Part shown: in pieces, positions 36,031 through 47,995 of the stretch
Layout of the letters: every line of letters starts with the position of its first letter
How positions within the stretch are numbered: position 1 is the first letter of the stretch
Origin: Callorhinus ursinus
Taxonomy: Eukaryota; Chordata; Mammalia; Carnivora; Otariidae
Length of the DNA stretch: 64,000 nt
Direction of reading: 5' to 3'
Assembly (NCBI RefSeq): GCF_003265705.1
Contig: NW_020313044.1
Coordinates: forward strand, 6,197,535 to 6,261,534
Notes under the pieces: generated by a model
What the model saw: the letters and a program-made list of their open reading frames with translations, nothing else
What the model was told of the DNA's origin: nothing
The model's database searches: none
Program-made: the position numbers and the translations under genes

Positions 36031-37550
36031 ATTAGCCTCCAGTTAGATGTACAAGATTCACATAGATTTATATGACAAAATACAGTTTTTTTAATTTACA
36101 TTCACCCGGACTGGCTTTGGTCTATGTCCTCAAGTCTCTAACGGACATGCTTTTCACTCCTTAGTTACAAGTCCTTCTGTCGGGGAAGTTTGGGAGGTGG
36201 TTATTTATTATAATCCTAGATTCCTGGGGAGCTCAGGGCTGGGGACACATATAGCCATCCTACAGGCAGCAGGACTAAACCCCTTGGTAAACGGTTTGAT
36301 GCTACTTGGTATTGAACCCAGGAGCTGAGAAAAAACTGAATTCAGCAAGCCCAGGACTTTCGTTGGGTCAGCGTTTCAGTCTGAAAATTAAAAACAAATG
36401 CCATAAATCCTCTAAGATCTGAGGGCAGGTTCAAAGGGTGATTTCAAAAGACTTTTACAACTAGGAAGTACAAGTCCTATTGTGATAACATGCCCATAAA
36501 CAATGAGAACCACATAGATTTAATATATTAAGCTACTCCTGAGATTTTTAAACTAAATGGAAAAGTGCTAAGGACCAAACATTCTTGTTTGGAAGTATTA
36601 CAGATTTCATCGAGGATTGGATTAAAATAAAATCAGAAACAGGAGAAAGATTCCCCCCTAGTTTATACATGTAACTATATCGCATGCACTCACACACATC
36701 TACAAAATGAAGTGGACAGCTGAGGTGTTCATCCACCTAATTATTACCCTCAATACTGTCAGATCAGACACTTGAGGTAAGATATATTTTGATTTTTTGC
36801 AAATGTGTCTTTTGTTTCATTTCTGGGAGGTGGTGTCTGAATTTGAGTCATTGAGCAAGGGTATCTTAAATCTATTCAGAGTGACTGGATTGTTTGGGGA
36901 CTGAAAGAATATTATTCATAAAACATGGAAGCTGGGAATGGTGTTGCTGGACTTGCCTACTTGCAAATACAGGGCATGGAGAATTTACAAAGGAGCAAGT
37001 GTTTCTTACTGAGTTACACCCCTAAAGCCACATGTGACCACAGTTCCAAAGAGTCCGGCAGAGCCCCTGCCTCCCCTGAGGGCAGAGCACCCAGTAAGGT
37101 CTCCAGGAATGAGCAAAACCCCACATGAACCCAAGTATTTATGAGTATAAGCCCTTTTGGGAACATGTCCCATGTCACACAGTCTTGTTAGGAGACTAGG
37201 GCCAATACTGCGAGCTCCATTTTAGGGCTGGAGCATAAAAGAGACTCAGCAAGCACTCTAAAGCAGCCAAAGTGACAGAAAGCAGTGAGGCTCATTTGCA
37301 ATCCTCTGGCTTGGACCTCAGTTCTCAGGTGCGTACCTCAAGCGGGTGTGTTTGCGAAGACACACCCTCTTTCCTCCCCGCTCACTTCCTTTTCTCCCTT
37401 ACTTCCTCCATCTGTGGTTCTGAAATGCTTCTGTGAACAATACTGTGGGAGCCCCAGCTGAGAGAACCGAGGCAATGGGCCACATCACCCAAGCCAAAAT
37501 CAAAACAAAACTGTTCCTAGAAAAAAGAAGAGAATAATTTCTGAGCCAGA
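36031..37550. other. No feature recognised
   Basis: Non-coding DNA without recognisable repeats. Frames of 60-67 codons have no homology that I recognise. Confidence 0.4.
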
Positions 37551-37554
37551 CTTT

Positions 37555-37660
37555 AATAATGGAAAGCCCAAACTCAGATAATTGGGCTAATTGTGGTTTG
37601 CTTTGTCTGTTTGACCTAATTAGCTGACTAATGTCCTTATTGCTAATTATATCCAGGGTG
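37555..37660. promoter_or_regulatory. Homeodomain-type motif cluster (candidate enhancer)
   Basis: About 100 repeat-free bases hold 'agataattgg', 'gctaattgtgg', 'cctaattagctg', 'actaatg' and 'gctaattat', that is four or five TAATT cores at near-regular spacing, with 'tttgctttgtctgtttgac' between them. This composition is typical of conserved developmental enhancers, but AT-rich DNA gives such cores by chance. Confidence 0.3.
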
Positions 37661-37684
37661 GCAGAACCCCAAACCATAAGTTAT

Positions 37685-37870
37685 CCCTGCCCCAGCTGAT
37701 TTGGGGCAAGTTGCTTTACCTCCTTGAGTCTCAATTAGAAAAATTTTCTCAATTATACATATTTTATTTATATTACACTAGTTTTCTCAACTAAAAATAT
37801 ATAAAAGTGCTGCGAAGGTGGGAGGAAATAACTTCTCGGCCCATACAGAGCCCTCAGTAAGAACTTGTCA
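37685..37870 (+). repeat. MIR-like SINE fragment
   Basis: 'ttggggcaagttgctttacctccttgagtctcaatt' is the MIR core, and 'tgctgcgaagg...cagagccctcagtaaga' its 3' part, separated by an AT-rich insertion. Confidence 0.65.
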
Positions 37871-39210
37871 CAAGCTCTTTTCCCTAGGGTGACACATGAA
37901 ACCGGACTTACAAGGGTAAGAGGCAAGATGGGAAAGGCTTCCAAGGAACCAGCCTTTGTTAAATGTCTATTGTGTGCCAGTGCATTTGCCAAAAAGGTGC
38001 GTCCTCTCTCCGCATGTTGGCCATGCCACCAATGTACTTTCCTTGGGCCCGAGGGAGTGGGCATTTCCCTATAACCAAAGAATGGAGTTCCGCCTAGCAC
38101 CCGCTTGGAACACACATTTGCTAGTTACTGAGAGACCTCAAATAAAGCATTCAATCTCCTTGACCCACAGTAGTGAGGAAGTGGTTCCTTTTTTCAGTTC
38201 TTTCTCAGTACTGATTTCATCAAGCAGAATGTCTCAGTTTGGAGTTATTAAATCTTTAACACACCTTTTACACTCTGTGATCTCCAGTTTTAACTAAAAG
38301 AAGCAGGTCATAATCTCAGAACCTTCGTCGGACAACTGGCTAGCTAGAGTTTAACTTTTTCAATGTCTCTTTAGGCGATTTTTTATAATTAAAATAACAA
38401 GACAAAGTTTTCTTTTAAATAATTTTTAGTTAAAAGGGTATGTGATTTAAAAGAATAATGAGTAAATATGAAGTGATATTTAAATATTAAGTAATAAAGA
38501 CATAAGAGGATCATAGGTGTTGGGATGCTGATGTGGCAAAAATCATGGCCGTTATATTACAGTGATGGATGTTTGGGAGCGACTGCTCTGAAGGGGCACC
38601 ATGACTGTTCTATAGGGCCTTGTGAACTCAGCCTCATTTTAAAGCCATCCAAGGCTCTCAGCCCAAAGGAAAGAAAAGGTAATAGACATGGCTGTCTGAA
38701 TCTACCGATGGACTGTAATGATTCACTGTGTGAAATGTGATGTTCTTGAATAGAATGATGAAAGCACACGTATAGAGATCATACACAGTCAGCCAGAAAT
38801 AAATCTCTAGGCTGCTGATAAAGCAGCCAGGGAAAAGAAGTAGGGCCTAACTCCAAAAGATCAGACCGTAGGCCCCTTCCATCTGTGCTCCAGAGGACCA
38901 TGATATCTGCATGCAGGGTGAATGTGAAGGGACGTAGAGATGGAATGGCCAAACAAAAACAGTGATCGGATAAGAAGAAGCTTTTTCTTGTTATCAACGT
39001 ACTTACCGTATTCTTACTGCATGCATTTGTGATCTACCTAATAAATTCCCATTTCTCTTGGAAAACAGCATAAGCAAATTACTTTGTGGTAAGGGGTCAT
39101 TAGTGAGCATACCTCAAGAGGGAAGAAAGTAAGTAGAAAATCCCTATCAAATGAAAAGACCCACAATATCTTTACCCTCATGAACTTACTTAGTGTATAT
39201 TAAGTAAGTT
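37871..39210. other. No gene supported
   Basis: Overlapping frames on both strands at 37768-38297 (up to 115 codons) have no recognisable domain. A MIR/L2-like phrase 'tttgttaaatgtctattgtgtgccagtgca' lies near 37955. Confidence 0.4.
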
Positions 39211-39214
39211 ACTT

Positions 39215-39350
39215 ACTTAGTGCTTCCAAGTATGATTATCTCATTTCACAGATGGGAAAACGGGATCAAAGGAGTAAGGAAAAAAACCTCTCTGTTAGTT
39301 AAACAATTAGTAGAGATAGAGCAGGAATCCAAACGTAGGCCTAACATCCA
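39215..39350 (-). repeat. MIR fragment, minus
   Basis: 'gattatctcatttcacagatgggaaaacgggatcaaaggagtaagg...gtagagatagagcaggaatccaaacgtagg' follows reverse-complement MIR. Confidence 0.65.
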
Positions 39351-40680
39351 TTCATATTTTACTCTATGTTCTAACTGGATGGAACAGTATTTTGTTTTCT
39401 TGTTTTTTATTTGTTTGCTTTTCTTCTTTTTTAATCAGAATCTACATACATAAGACTTAAAGGTTCTGTTTTCTTTTCTTGGAATCTGAGACACCTTTAT
39501 TTGCAAGCAAGTTTTTAAGTGTTCAAAGCAAGTTTGGATCCATTTTATGATTTCATTTGTTTATGCAATAAACTGTTGATGATGGAATAAATCTGTGACC
39601 TAGCAGAGAGCGTGGACTCTTTCTGCAGTTTTTCCTTATATACATACTGTTCAACTTACTTGTTTTCATGTATTGATTCATTCATTTGACTGTATTTACC
39701 AAATGTCTGCTCTGTGCTTGCCATTGGCTTTCATCTTCTGCATTTACCCACAAATGAACTTGGAACCATCCTTCAGTCTACCAATGTCACCAAATTGTCC
39801 TACATCACATAAGTTGCACACGTCACCATCATGTTAAACGTGCTCCAACCACACTTGATCATTATATCTACGTTCTCCCCAGGGAAAGTGAATAAAGATG
39901 ACCTAAGAAACAAGTGCTTTAATCAGAGAAATGGTTTCTAGAAATTATTTTTTTCTTCCTTTTCTTTCAGTTTAAAAAGAAAAAAAAATCAAGAATGTAA
40001 AAGCCCAAAGGCAAAAGAGATAGTTTCTTCAGTACATGGACGACCTCTGAAAGAGCTTCATGAATATCAAAGTGCACAAATAAACACTCTCTTTCTCAAC
40101 TCCTCATGACAGCACAGCGTTCAGAACACTTGGAATGTGCAAATGGGGATGTAGGTGACGCATTAGGGTCTGAAAGAGAAGTTAGTAAAATGAGCTTCCT
40201 TCTGTTTTGCTCCAGGGCTCTTCAGTGTAATTTTTCCTGGTAGCTTCTATCTAGAAAGTCAATTCAACTTACAGTCTTGTTTCATCTAAATGGACTTTTC
40301 AACATCTCTGTATTCTATCATTTCCATGCCTTTATCATTCCTGCTTTGAATGATATAACTGAATAAACCTTCTCCTCTACCTTTGTATTTGTCTTTATAA
40401 GAGTGCTTGAAAGCCTCTCTTTTGAGGAGACTTCTACCCCCACTAATCTGTTCTTTCATATGCAAAGGCTGATCTTTTTAGAAAAAGTTTTTCTGATGCC
40501 TTTTTGCTTTTTTTGTCCTTAAGTGCCAAACAGATCTCTGGCTCTGACCAGAGATGGTAACATGGGTTTTTATTTAGGCAAAATTCAGGAGTAGAACATA
40601 GTAGATGTTACAGATTGTATGTGCTTTTTTACCTACTCGCTAGATAAACTTAAGACACTATTCACTGACTATTAATGTAA
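39351..40680. other. No feature recognised
   Basis: Mostly AT-rich. 'tattgattcattcatttgactgtatttaccaaatgtctgctctgtgc' near 39670 is a likely small L2 minus fragment. Confidence 0.4.
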
Positions 40681-40765
40681 CACATTTATTAAATGCCTAC
40701 TGTGTGCAGGACAGTATGCTAAGATTTGTCAATGAAGTGATAAACAAAAGTATACATTGCATCAG
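40681..40765 (-). repeat. L2 3' end fragment, minus
   Basis: 'cacatttattaaatgcctactgtgtgcaggacagtatgctaag' matches the reverse complement of the L2 3' terminus. Confidence 0.6.
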
Positions 40766-40950
40766 ACTGTTTTAGAGAAGAGGGTAATTGTACAATCAAA
40801 TACCAATTACCTTCAGCTATACAGAATCAAATATTGTTCTCTGCTCTAAAAACATGATGTGGCTATATGCGGTAGGTACCTGTGGAGGTAATAAAGCAAT
40901 ATTTAGTAAATCTGTGTTGAATGAATGAATCAAGAAATACAGAGCTGGAG

Positions 40951-41189
40951 AAGAAAAGTCTCTGGAGGGGCACCTAGGTGGCTCAGTCGTTAAACATCTG
41001 CCTTCGGCTCAGGTCATGATCCCGGGGTCCTGGGATCGAGCCCCGTGTCGGGCTCCCTGCTCAGCGGGGAGCCTGCTTCTCCCTCTCCCACTCCCCCTGC
41101 TTGTGTTCCCTCTCTCGCTGTGTCTCTCTCTGTCAAATAAATAAATAAAGTCTTTAAAAGAAAGAAAGAAAGAAAGAAAAGTCTCTGGA
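40951..41189 (+). mobile_element. Carnivore SINE (SINEC/CAN), young, with 16-bp TSD
   Basis: SINE body about 40967-41173 between perfect repeats aagaaaagtctctgga at 40951-40966 and 41174-41189. tRNA-like head 'ggggcacctaggtggctcagtcg' with pol III A-box, B-box 'gggatcgagcccc', CT-rich middle, AATAAATAAATAAAGTCTTT end and a GAAA-patterned tail. Known for this T+ class: AATAAA signals plus a TCTTT pol III terminator. The old TSD and high consensus match show a fairly recent insertion. Confidence 0.97.
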
Positions 41190-41390
41190 AAGGACAAGTT
41201 AAAATAATCTAGAATTAGGGATTTTGGTAAATCCATAGATGGGAAAATAAGCACTCAATAAGGAAAGAGCAAGACTGAGAATACCTATAATGATGTTTTT
41301 AAAAATAATCAAAGGGGTCCAATGGTGAAACTTGTCGACCTCTACAGCCAGGTACATTAAATTGCTCAATGGAGAGACCATTATTTTTAG

Positions 41391-41398
41391 AAAAGAAA

Positions 41399-41435
<37 letters not shown>

Positions 41436-41581
41436 NNNNNNNNNNNNNNNNNNNNNNNNNNNNNNNNNNNNNNNNNNNNNNNNNNNNNNNNNNNNNNNNN
41501 NNNNNNNNNNNNNNNNNNNNNNNNNNNNNNNNNNNAAAGAAAGAAAGAAAGAAAGAAAGAAAGAAGAAAGAAAGAAAGAAA
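41391..41581. repeat. (GAAA)n microsatellite containing an assembly gap
   Basis: GAAA tetranucleotide array on both sides of exactly 100 N (41436-41535). The round number suggests a gap of unknown true length placed by convention. The lysine- and phenylalanine-rich frames across it are artefacts. Confidence 0.95.
41436..41535. other. Assembly gap (100 N)
   Basis: One hundred undetermined bases. The real array length is unknown. Confidence 0.99.
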
Positions 41582-42110
41582 CAGGTAATCATGCTGTATA
41601 TACTGCTGTAAAGATTTACAGCATTTACTAGTTAGGAAGTGATATAAGTCAAAAAGATATAAATTGGTCTATAGATGAGCCATGTTGAGAATGGACCCAA
41701 ACCACTTTGGTCATTCACAGGTACTAGGTTCTTTTTAGAAATTGTAGCCTTAAAAAATTTACAGGTAGTTTATAGTTAAAGATTTCCTCCCCTAGAACTT
41801 TGCTACCAGGTTCAAATGAAAGAAAGTATTAACCCAAAACCTTCTGTATGGAATTGGTATGAAAGCAGGCACCAAAGAGTCTAGAACCCACTTGGTAATC
41901 TTGAATGCCAATCCTGTCCTTTTATAGAACACTTCGTATGAAGTCTCACTGGACACAAGCTGATAACATTCTAGAGTAAGATAGTTAACCCTATGGCTGG
42001 CAGTGGGCAAAACATGGTCCTCCCACTCAATGACCTAGGCGACCCAGCTTTGGCTGCTATCTCAAAAGCTGCACATAGGGATGTCCACTTAGAATAGAAC
42101 AGTTAATGGC
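41582..42110. other. No feature recognised
   Basis: Non-coding DNA. Confidence 0.4.
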
Positions 42111-43345
42111 AGTTTAGCAATGCCACCTGAACACAGCTAAAAAAGCTAAATAAAATATTTTTAAAATCTGTTTTAAGCCATTAGAGGTCTGCAAAAGCAG
42201 TGAGGCCAAGATGGGCTGACATTCCAGATGAGAAACTCCCAGAGGGGCAATCCAAGACTCCTGCAGCAGCTTTTTCCCAGGGGCATTTGTCAGTTTTGGG
42301 TGTGGCCAAGAGGCTAAGAAGCTTAAGTGGGTTCCTGCCAAGGGTCCCTGCTGGGATGGAGAAAGTGGCAGAGATTGGGGAAGCTGTGCAGCCCAGAGGT
42401 GACCCACTGGTGATGTGAATGGCCCTAGCACACAGTTTCCAATTCAAGACAGTGAAGCTGGGTAGAGTGTGAGGTTTAAAAGATAGTTTTTATTTTTTAT
42501 TTCTTAAAATATTTTATTTATTTGACAGAGAGCACAGCAGGGGGAGCGGCAGGCAGAGGGAGAAGCAGGCTCCCCGCTGAGCAGGAGCCCGACCTGGGGC
42601 TCCATCCCAGGACCCTGGGATCATGACCTGAGCCAAAGGCAGCCACTTAACCGACTGAGCCACCCAGGCACCCCTAGGAGATAGTTTTTAAAAATATCTT
42701 AAGAGCAGAACAGAATTTTCCTTAAGTTTGCACTGACCTGCTCGGGGAGGAGCTCTGGTTAACAGGGCCTCAGGAGCAGCACTGAGCTGGCCTGCCTGCA
42801 GCCACCTTCACCCCAGTAACACCTGCCAGTTCTGGGTATGGCCAGAGCTGAGACTCCTGCTTGGCCTAGCAGAGGGTCACTGCTGGGAGACAGAAAACCA
42901 GAAGCACTGGCATTCGTGAGGCTGGAATGACAAAACTGCAGACCTGGGGGGGCCTCAAACACACAGCTGATTTCCCCTCAAGAGATGTGCAGAATTCTAA
43001 AGCTTCATGGAACAGGAGACTAAAAATCAAACACCTCTGAAAAGCAGGGTGGAATTTGCCATAGTTTGTTAGTGCCGAGAGGTCAAAGATCAACTTGTGG
43101 GGTGGAGTCCTGGTCAACACATCAGGCCTCATCTGGGAAACAGGAGCAAACCAAGAGAGACTCAGCCCAGGCACAGGCTTGGGTGAGGTGCCTGCCTCAG
43201 CCCCAATCTCTCTGTGCAGCAGAGATTTGACCCTCTGGTGAAAGGCAACATTATCCAGAACCTCCATAAATTTCCATACACAACATCCAGCGTTCAACCA
43301 AAATGCAAAGACCATTGACGTCAGAAGACTGTCAGACCCTGTCAT
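42111..43345 (+). repeat. Old L1 5'UTR with about 340-bp tandem units, SINE-interrupted
   Basis: Two homologous units are visible: anchor cagttttgggtgtggcc at 42291-42307 and cagttctgggtatggcc at 42827-42843 lie 536 bp apart, or 338 bp without the 198-bp SINE insertion. A third partial unit repeats ctggttaaca (42755) as ctggtcaaca (43110). The right end ('cattatccagaacctcc...catccagcgttcaaccaaaatgcaaagacc') resembles the L1 sequence leading to ORF1. The 159-codon and 105-codon minus frames here are antisense to it. Confidence 0.6.
42481..42690 (-). mobile_element. Carnivore SINE (SINEC/CAN), minus, with 12-bp TSD
   Basis: Body about 42493-42678 between agatagttttta repeats at 42481-42492 and 42679-42690. 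Reads as the reverse complement of the family: T-rich tail, 'gacagagagcacag', 'gagaagcaggctccccgctgagc', 'atcatgacctgagcc' and 'ctgagccacccaggcacccc' head at the right. It sits inside the L1 5'UTR tract. Confidence 0.96.
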
Positions 43346-44815
43346 GCAAGGACATTCAGAGGTTTTTTGGGTAGACAGTGTGTCTCTAGACTATTTTTAG
43401 CCAATCTACAACTGAATGCCCTAAGTTCATTAATGAAAATGCCTTTCTATCATCCATAATGCTAATAAGCACAAGCTATTGCTGATCAGAGAGAAGAGAG
43501 CCGAAGCCTTTTATAGCAGCACTTCTAGGGTGGGGCTGGAGTGACGAAGTATTTAATTATTAATTTAAGTATTTATTTAAAATAAATTACAGACCACATA
43601 ATAGACAAAAAATCCTTGAAATCAGAGACCTTGTTAGATTCAACTCCATGTGCCTAGCTAATTCAAAGTTTAGCATATCAAAGGGGATCAATAATAACTG
43701 TTATGTGAATTAATACATTCAACATTTTGACAAGATTATAAATGATGGATTTACTCTAGGCATCATTTCAAATGTTAGAGAGGGTCAGAACAAGGGGCCA
43801 TTAAGTACTTTGTGCCTCTTCTCCCTAACTTACCATTTTGAATCCTCAATCATGTCCTGTATTTCTGTTTGTTCTCATTTCTCGTCTGGGATTGTCATAC
43901 CATCATTCTGATCTTCTCCCAGGCTTCTCTAGGAAGGCAGGTTAGCACCATGGTTGGGAAAGAGGCACTCAGTGCCATATTGGACTAATTGTTCTTCATT
44001 CACTTGAAGTTGTGGGAGATATGTAGGCCATATGAGTAGGCTGTGCATTTGTTACTGGATCTAAGTATTGCTGCTGTCCAGATACTGAACATTTATAATG
44101 ACTGGTACATGTTAGTGGAACACTGTGTAAAGACTATAAGCAATTCCAAATTGTTAGTCCAATAGCTGTATATGACAGTCTGGATTAGCATTAACTGCTT
44201 TTCTGATCTTTGAGCAACAGAGCTGATATTAAATCTTTATCAGTGTGTATGCTAAAAGTTACATATGACACAAACTGCCCTTGACAGTCCCTTAGGAAGA
44301 TACCAAAACTGGATACCAGTAATAAGGCCAGCACAGTCCATTTTCCACCATTGTCCAAGCCCACTCCTATTTCTTTGGATAACTACCAGATGAAATGGTT
44401 GGCTTTTGTGTTAGGGCTGTATTTTAGGAAAACACCTCTATCTTAAACCCTAGTAGCACATTCAGTGTAGAGAGAGGCACATGTGGGAACTGGCACCAAA
44501 TAAAAGAGGATCAGATGCACTTTTCCCATCTCTCGTACATTGCAAGTATACCCTAATTGAGGGAGGAGGTCAGGCAGAAATAGTGCAGTCACCTGCACTA
44601 TTTCCATGATTTATGGTATTGTCTCTACTCTGATCTTTGGCCTGGGAGCATCATGTGAGCTGCATTAGTTGACTCTATTAAATCAGAAGCATGGAGATGT
44701 CTTCTCTTCCACAGTCTTTGAAACAACTAATAACTAAAATCTACTGTGTGCCAGGGACTATACTAAATAATCATTATTTCATATAATCTGGTTTAAAGTT
44801 TTGTTTTGAAAAAAA
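43346..44815. other. No gene recognised; contains a perfect short hairpin
   Basis: Non-coding DNA without a repeat that I can name. The only marked structure is the hairpin at 44577-44604. Confidence 0.4.
44577..44604. repeat. Perfect 12-bp hairpin with 4-nt loop
   Basis: gaaatagtgcag (44577-44588), loop tcac, ctgcactatttc (44593-44604). The stem does not extend further, so it is too short for a microRNA precursor, and no T-run follows to make it a terminator. Confidence 0.9.
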
Positions 44816-44819
44816 TCAT

Positions 44820-45510
44820 AAAGTTGATTTTTTTTGGTAGACAGTTCTAAGAATTTTAATATAAGGCTAAATTCATGAAACACCACCACAATCAACAAAC
44901 AAAACAGCTTCATCACTCCATACGACTCCCCGCTACCTCCTTAGAGTCTCACACTTCCCCTAGCCCCAACCCAACACAGATCCATGGTAACCACAGATCT
45001 GCTGTCACTGTAACTTTGTCTTCTTGAGGATGTCACATTAAGGGAATCATACAAAACATGGCTTTGAGACCTTTTTTTTTTTTCATCCAACATAATGCCT
45101 TTGAGATTCACTCAAACTGTTGCATGTACCAGTAGTTCCTTCCTTTCTATCGTGAAATAGTGTCCTATCGTGTGGATATGCCACAGCTTATTTGTTCATT
45201 TGCCCACTCTTTCGGGTTGTTTCCAGCATTTCGGTGATGATAAGTGAAAGTGCTCTAAACATCTGCATGTTTTTTTATGTGAACCTAAGTGTTCATTTGA
45301 CACAGGTAAACGGCTCCAAGAGTGAGACTGTTGAGTCCTATGGTAACTGTACTTATAAGCCACTACCAAGCAATTTTCCAGAGTGGCTGTGCCATTTGCA
45401 TTCCCACCAGCCATGTATGAGGTTTGTGGTTGCTGCACATCCCCATCAGCACTTGGCATTGCCAGTATTTTTAACTTTAGTCATTCAATAGGTGTGTGGT
45501 ATGTGATCGT
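44820..45510 (-). repeat. Ancient L1 3' region, minus
   Basis: 'aaggctaaattcatgaaacaccacc', 'gtaaccacagatctgctgtcactgtaac', 'cattaagggaatcatacaaaacatgg', 'tgtggatatgccacagcttatttgttcatttgccca' and 'ttttccagagtggctgtgccatttgcattcccaccag' are antisense L1 3'UTR/ORF2 end. The 87- and 99-codon frames lie within it. Confidence 0.85.
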
Positions 45511-45511
45511 C

Positions 45512-45660
45512 TAATAACACTGTAAAGTAGGTACTATTATCATCTTCATTCTAGGAAGAAACCAAGGCCCAGGGAGACTTGGCAGCCTTCACGTTTTTTA
45601 AGGGTCTGAGACAAGATTTGGACCCAAGCTGTCTAAGCCCAGAGCCCTAGAAGCTTTCCA
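45512..45660 (-). repeat. MIR fragment, minus
   Basis: 'cactgtaaagtaggtactattatcatcttcattctaggaagaaaccaaggcccagggagacttggcagcc...gacaagatttggacccaagctg' is reverse-complement MIR. Confidence 0.8.
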
Positions 45661-46944
45661 CGTTGTGGTGCAGAAGCAATGTATTCAACAAGACATGAGT
45701 CTTCTCATGTGACCTAGTCACAAATCATAATGCTTTAATACACCTTGTTGATGTTTTGCAAAGGTGGGATATTTCACTCACTCACAACCATGAGTTTTGT
45801 GAAGAAGCTAGGGGAAGCATTTTATCAGAAATATTGTTTCTTTGGGGGAGGCAGTAAGAGAGGGTCACGCAGATAGATGAAAGACAGTGACATGAATTTT
45901 CTCTTGCATGAAAAGAAAAAGAATTCAGGACAAAAACAAAAAGAAAAACAAGCAAAAAATGCTCCCTTTCACCTTTTACTTCCTTTCTGCTCTTTCTTCC
46001 CACAGGGTAATCATCACGTTTTGCTGGACAAGAAAATGCAGCTCTTTAAGAGCCATTTTTATAGATCCAAAAAGAGAAAAAAAATTTTATCCTTTTTTTC
46101 TTCTCCCAAGTTTTTCTCCTTCCTTATCATTGTCAAGCTATGGTCTCGGGAGTCTTGCAGCCTCCCTGCAGTTATGATGGGAATCCTCAGTAGGGGTCAA
46201 GGAAGACTGAAAGGCTGACCACGGGGTCCATTTACAAAAAAGAAAGTTTAAAAAAACACACTGTATTTCTTATAATATATGCAGATCACAAGCCTCAACA
46301 TATCAACCACCTGCCTATAATTTGGCTAGATTGTTTTCCACAAGTTTTTCTTTGTTTGATAGGCATGTGGATTAACCATATGCAATTGATAATAAACTGG
46401 AACTAGGAGGCTGCTCAAGACTCAGACACTGGACAGGAAGCCAATACCTTTCTTAAATGGGTGAATTTTCATTTTTTGAGCAAGAAGTACTTGTTCAACT
46501 TTTCCAACATTGTATCCATCTCTAGCACAATCAATGTGCCCCTATGCGCTTCTGTGTACACTGTCTTCTCTCCTTCTGGTAGCTTCCTCTCTCCCTGGTT
46601 ACCCAAATCCCCCTCCCATTTGGGAAAGTCCTTCTGTTGTGTACAGAGTATATTTTTAAAGCCATGTTCCGGAACTTCAGTGCTGCTGGGGAATTCCCCC
46701 TGCAAACAGCTTTATTTGTTAGAGAAGCACAATGAATTCTGGCTTTTTTCAGTGTTTGCTTACAGACCACAGGTAGAGGGCTACCTCCTAGGGTCAGTCC
46801 AGCAGAACCTTTGGATTTTACTTCTCTATCCTTTCTCTGTTGGTCTCAGGTATCCAATCTCCCTCCTCTCTTCCATTTCTCCTAGCTTGCATCTTCTGCT
46901 TCTTGCAGGTACATTGGTCCAAACCTCTCACTAGCTCTGGAGAA
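45661..46944. other. No gene supported
   Basis: A 157-codon plus frame (46461-46934) faces two minus frames of 78-79 codons over the same bases. It is serine/leucine-rich with no domain; I read the stretch as non-coding, possibly decayed repeat. Confidence 0.4.
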
Positions 46945-47995
46945 GAATAAAACTGGATCCCTTTCTAACACCATATACAGAGGTGGACTCCAAATGTACT
47001 TAAATGTGAAAAATAAAATGATAAATGTAACAGATGAAAATGTAAGAGAATATCTCTGTTACCTAGGATGGGACAAAGTTTATTAAGCAAAATATCAAAA
47101 GATTAAAAGCATAGCCATAAAGCAAAAATATTGATTAATACAATTAGTTCAAAAGAAAGGACTTATGCTCAGTGAAGGGCAAAGTTAATAGGCAGATGAC
47201 AAAATTGGAAAGGATGTTTGTCACATCTGAAACCGAAAAGGGATTTTTATTGACATTCTATAAGAAACTCTCACTATAAAGCAAAAGACAGAAACTCCAG
47301 CAGGAAAATGGACAATGGACATGAACAGGCAGTCTCCAGAAGAATACATCAAAAAGGCCCCCAAACTGAGATGTCCCAAATCATCTATAAATAGATAAAT
47401 GCAAAATGACATAATAGTGATAGATCACTTGACTGGAAAAGATTAGGTAACAGGATGATGTCAAGTGCTGACAGGTGCTATGGTGCTGCTGACTGGCAAG
47501 CCAAGTCGGGGACTAATCTGGTGCTACTTTGTCAAACTAAGTAATGGAATTCTGTGACCCAGCAATTGTGTTCCAGGTATATATACCCAGTAAACTCTCC
47601 CAGAGATCCAGGGGGTGACAAGTAGCTGGAGGCAGCCCAGCTGCCCATTGCTGGGAAAGCAGGTGGATACAACGTGATGGATGAGCATACGTGGCAGTTA
47701 GAGGCTATGGATTGGTTGTGCATGGAGCAACACAAGGGACCATGAAACACACTGATGGTGCAAGAAGAAATAGAATGAGTTATAACCCAGTACTGTTTAG
47801 ATACATCTAAAGCACACACACAGAGAAAATCATTATATCCGTTTTTCATATAAAGAAAAATATACACGTTAAATGCATTCAGCTAGAATGATTTGGTGGG
47901 ATGGGAGTGGGAAATGGAGATGAGTGAGCATAATTAAGTACAATAACAAAGGAGCCTTCCTTGGACCGATGATAAAAGTGTGTCACAAATTAAAG
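46945..47995 (+). repeat. Old L1/HAL1-type LINE, ORF2-end region
   Basis: 'ggatccctttctaacaccatatac', 'ggtggactccaaatgtacttaaatgtgaa', 'aatggacaatggacatgaacaggcag', 'gacccagcaattgtgttccaggtatatatacccag', 'ggtggatacaacgtgatgg' and 'gagttataacccagtactgtttagata' follow old L1/HAL1 order. Non-functional. Confidence 0.8.

Noticed and set aside
40967..41173. Functional tRNA gene at the SINE head
   Set aside because: The A- and B-box-like sequences belong to the carnivore SINE; a cloverleaf is not maintained.
41299..41631. Lysine-rich and phenylalanine-rich frames
   Set aside because: Translation of GAAA repeat and N gap.
42866..43345. 159-codon minus frame
   Set aside because: Antisense to the tandem L1 5'UTR-like sequence.
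46461..46934. 157-codon plus frame
   Set aside because: Opposed by minus frames over the same bases, low-complexity Ser/Leu composition, no domain recognised.
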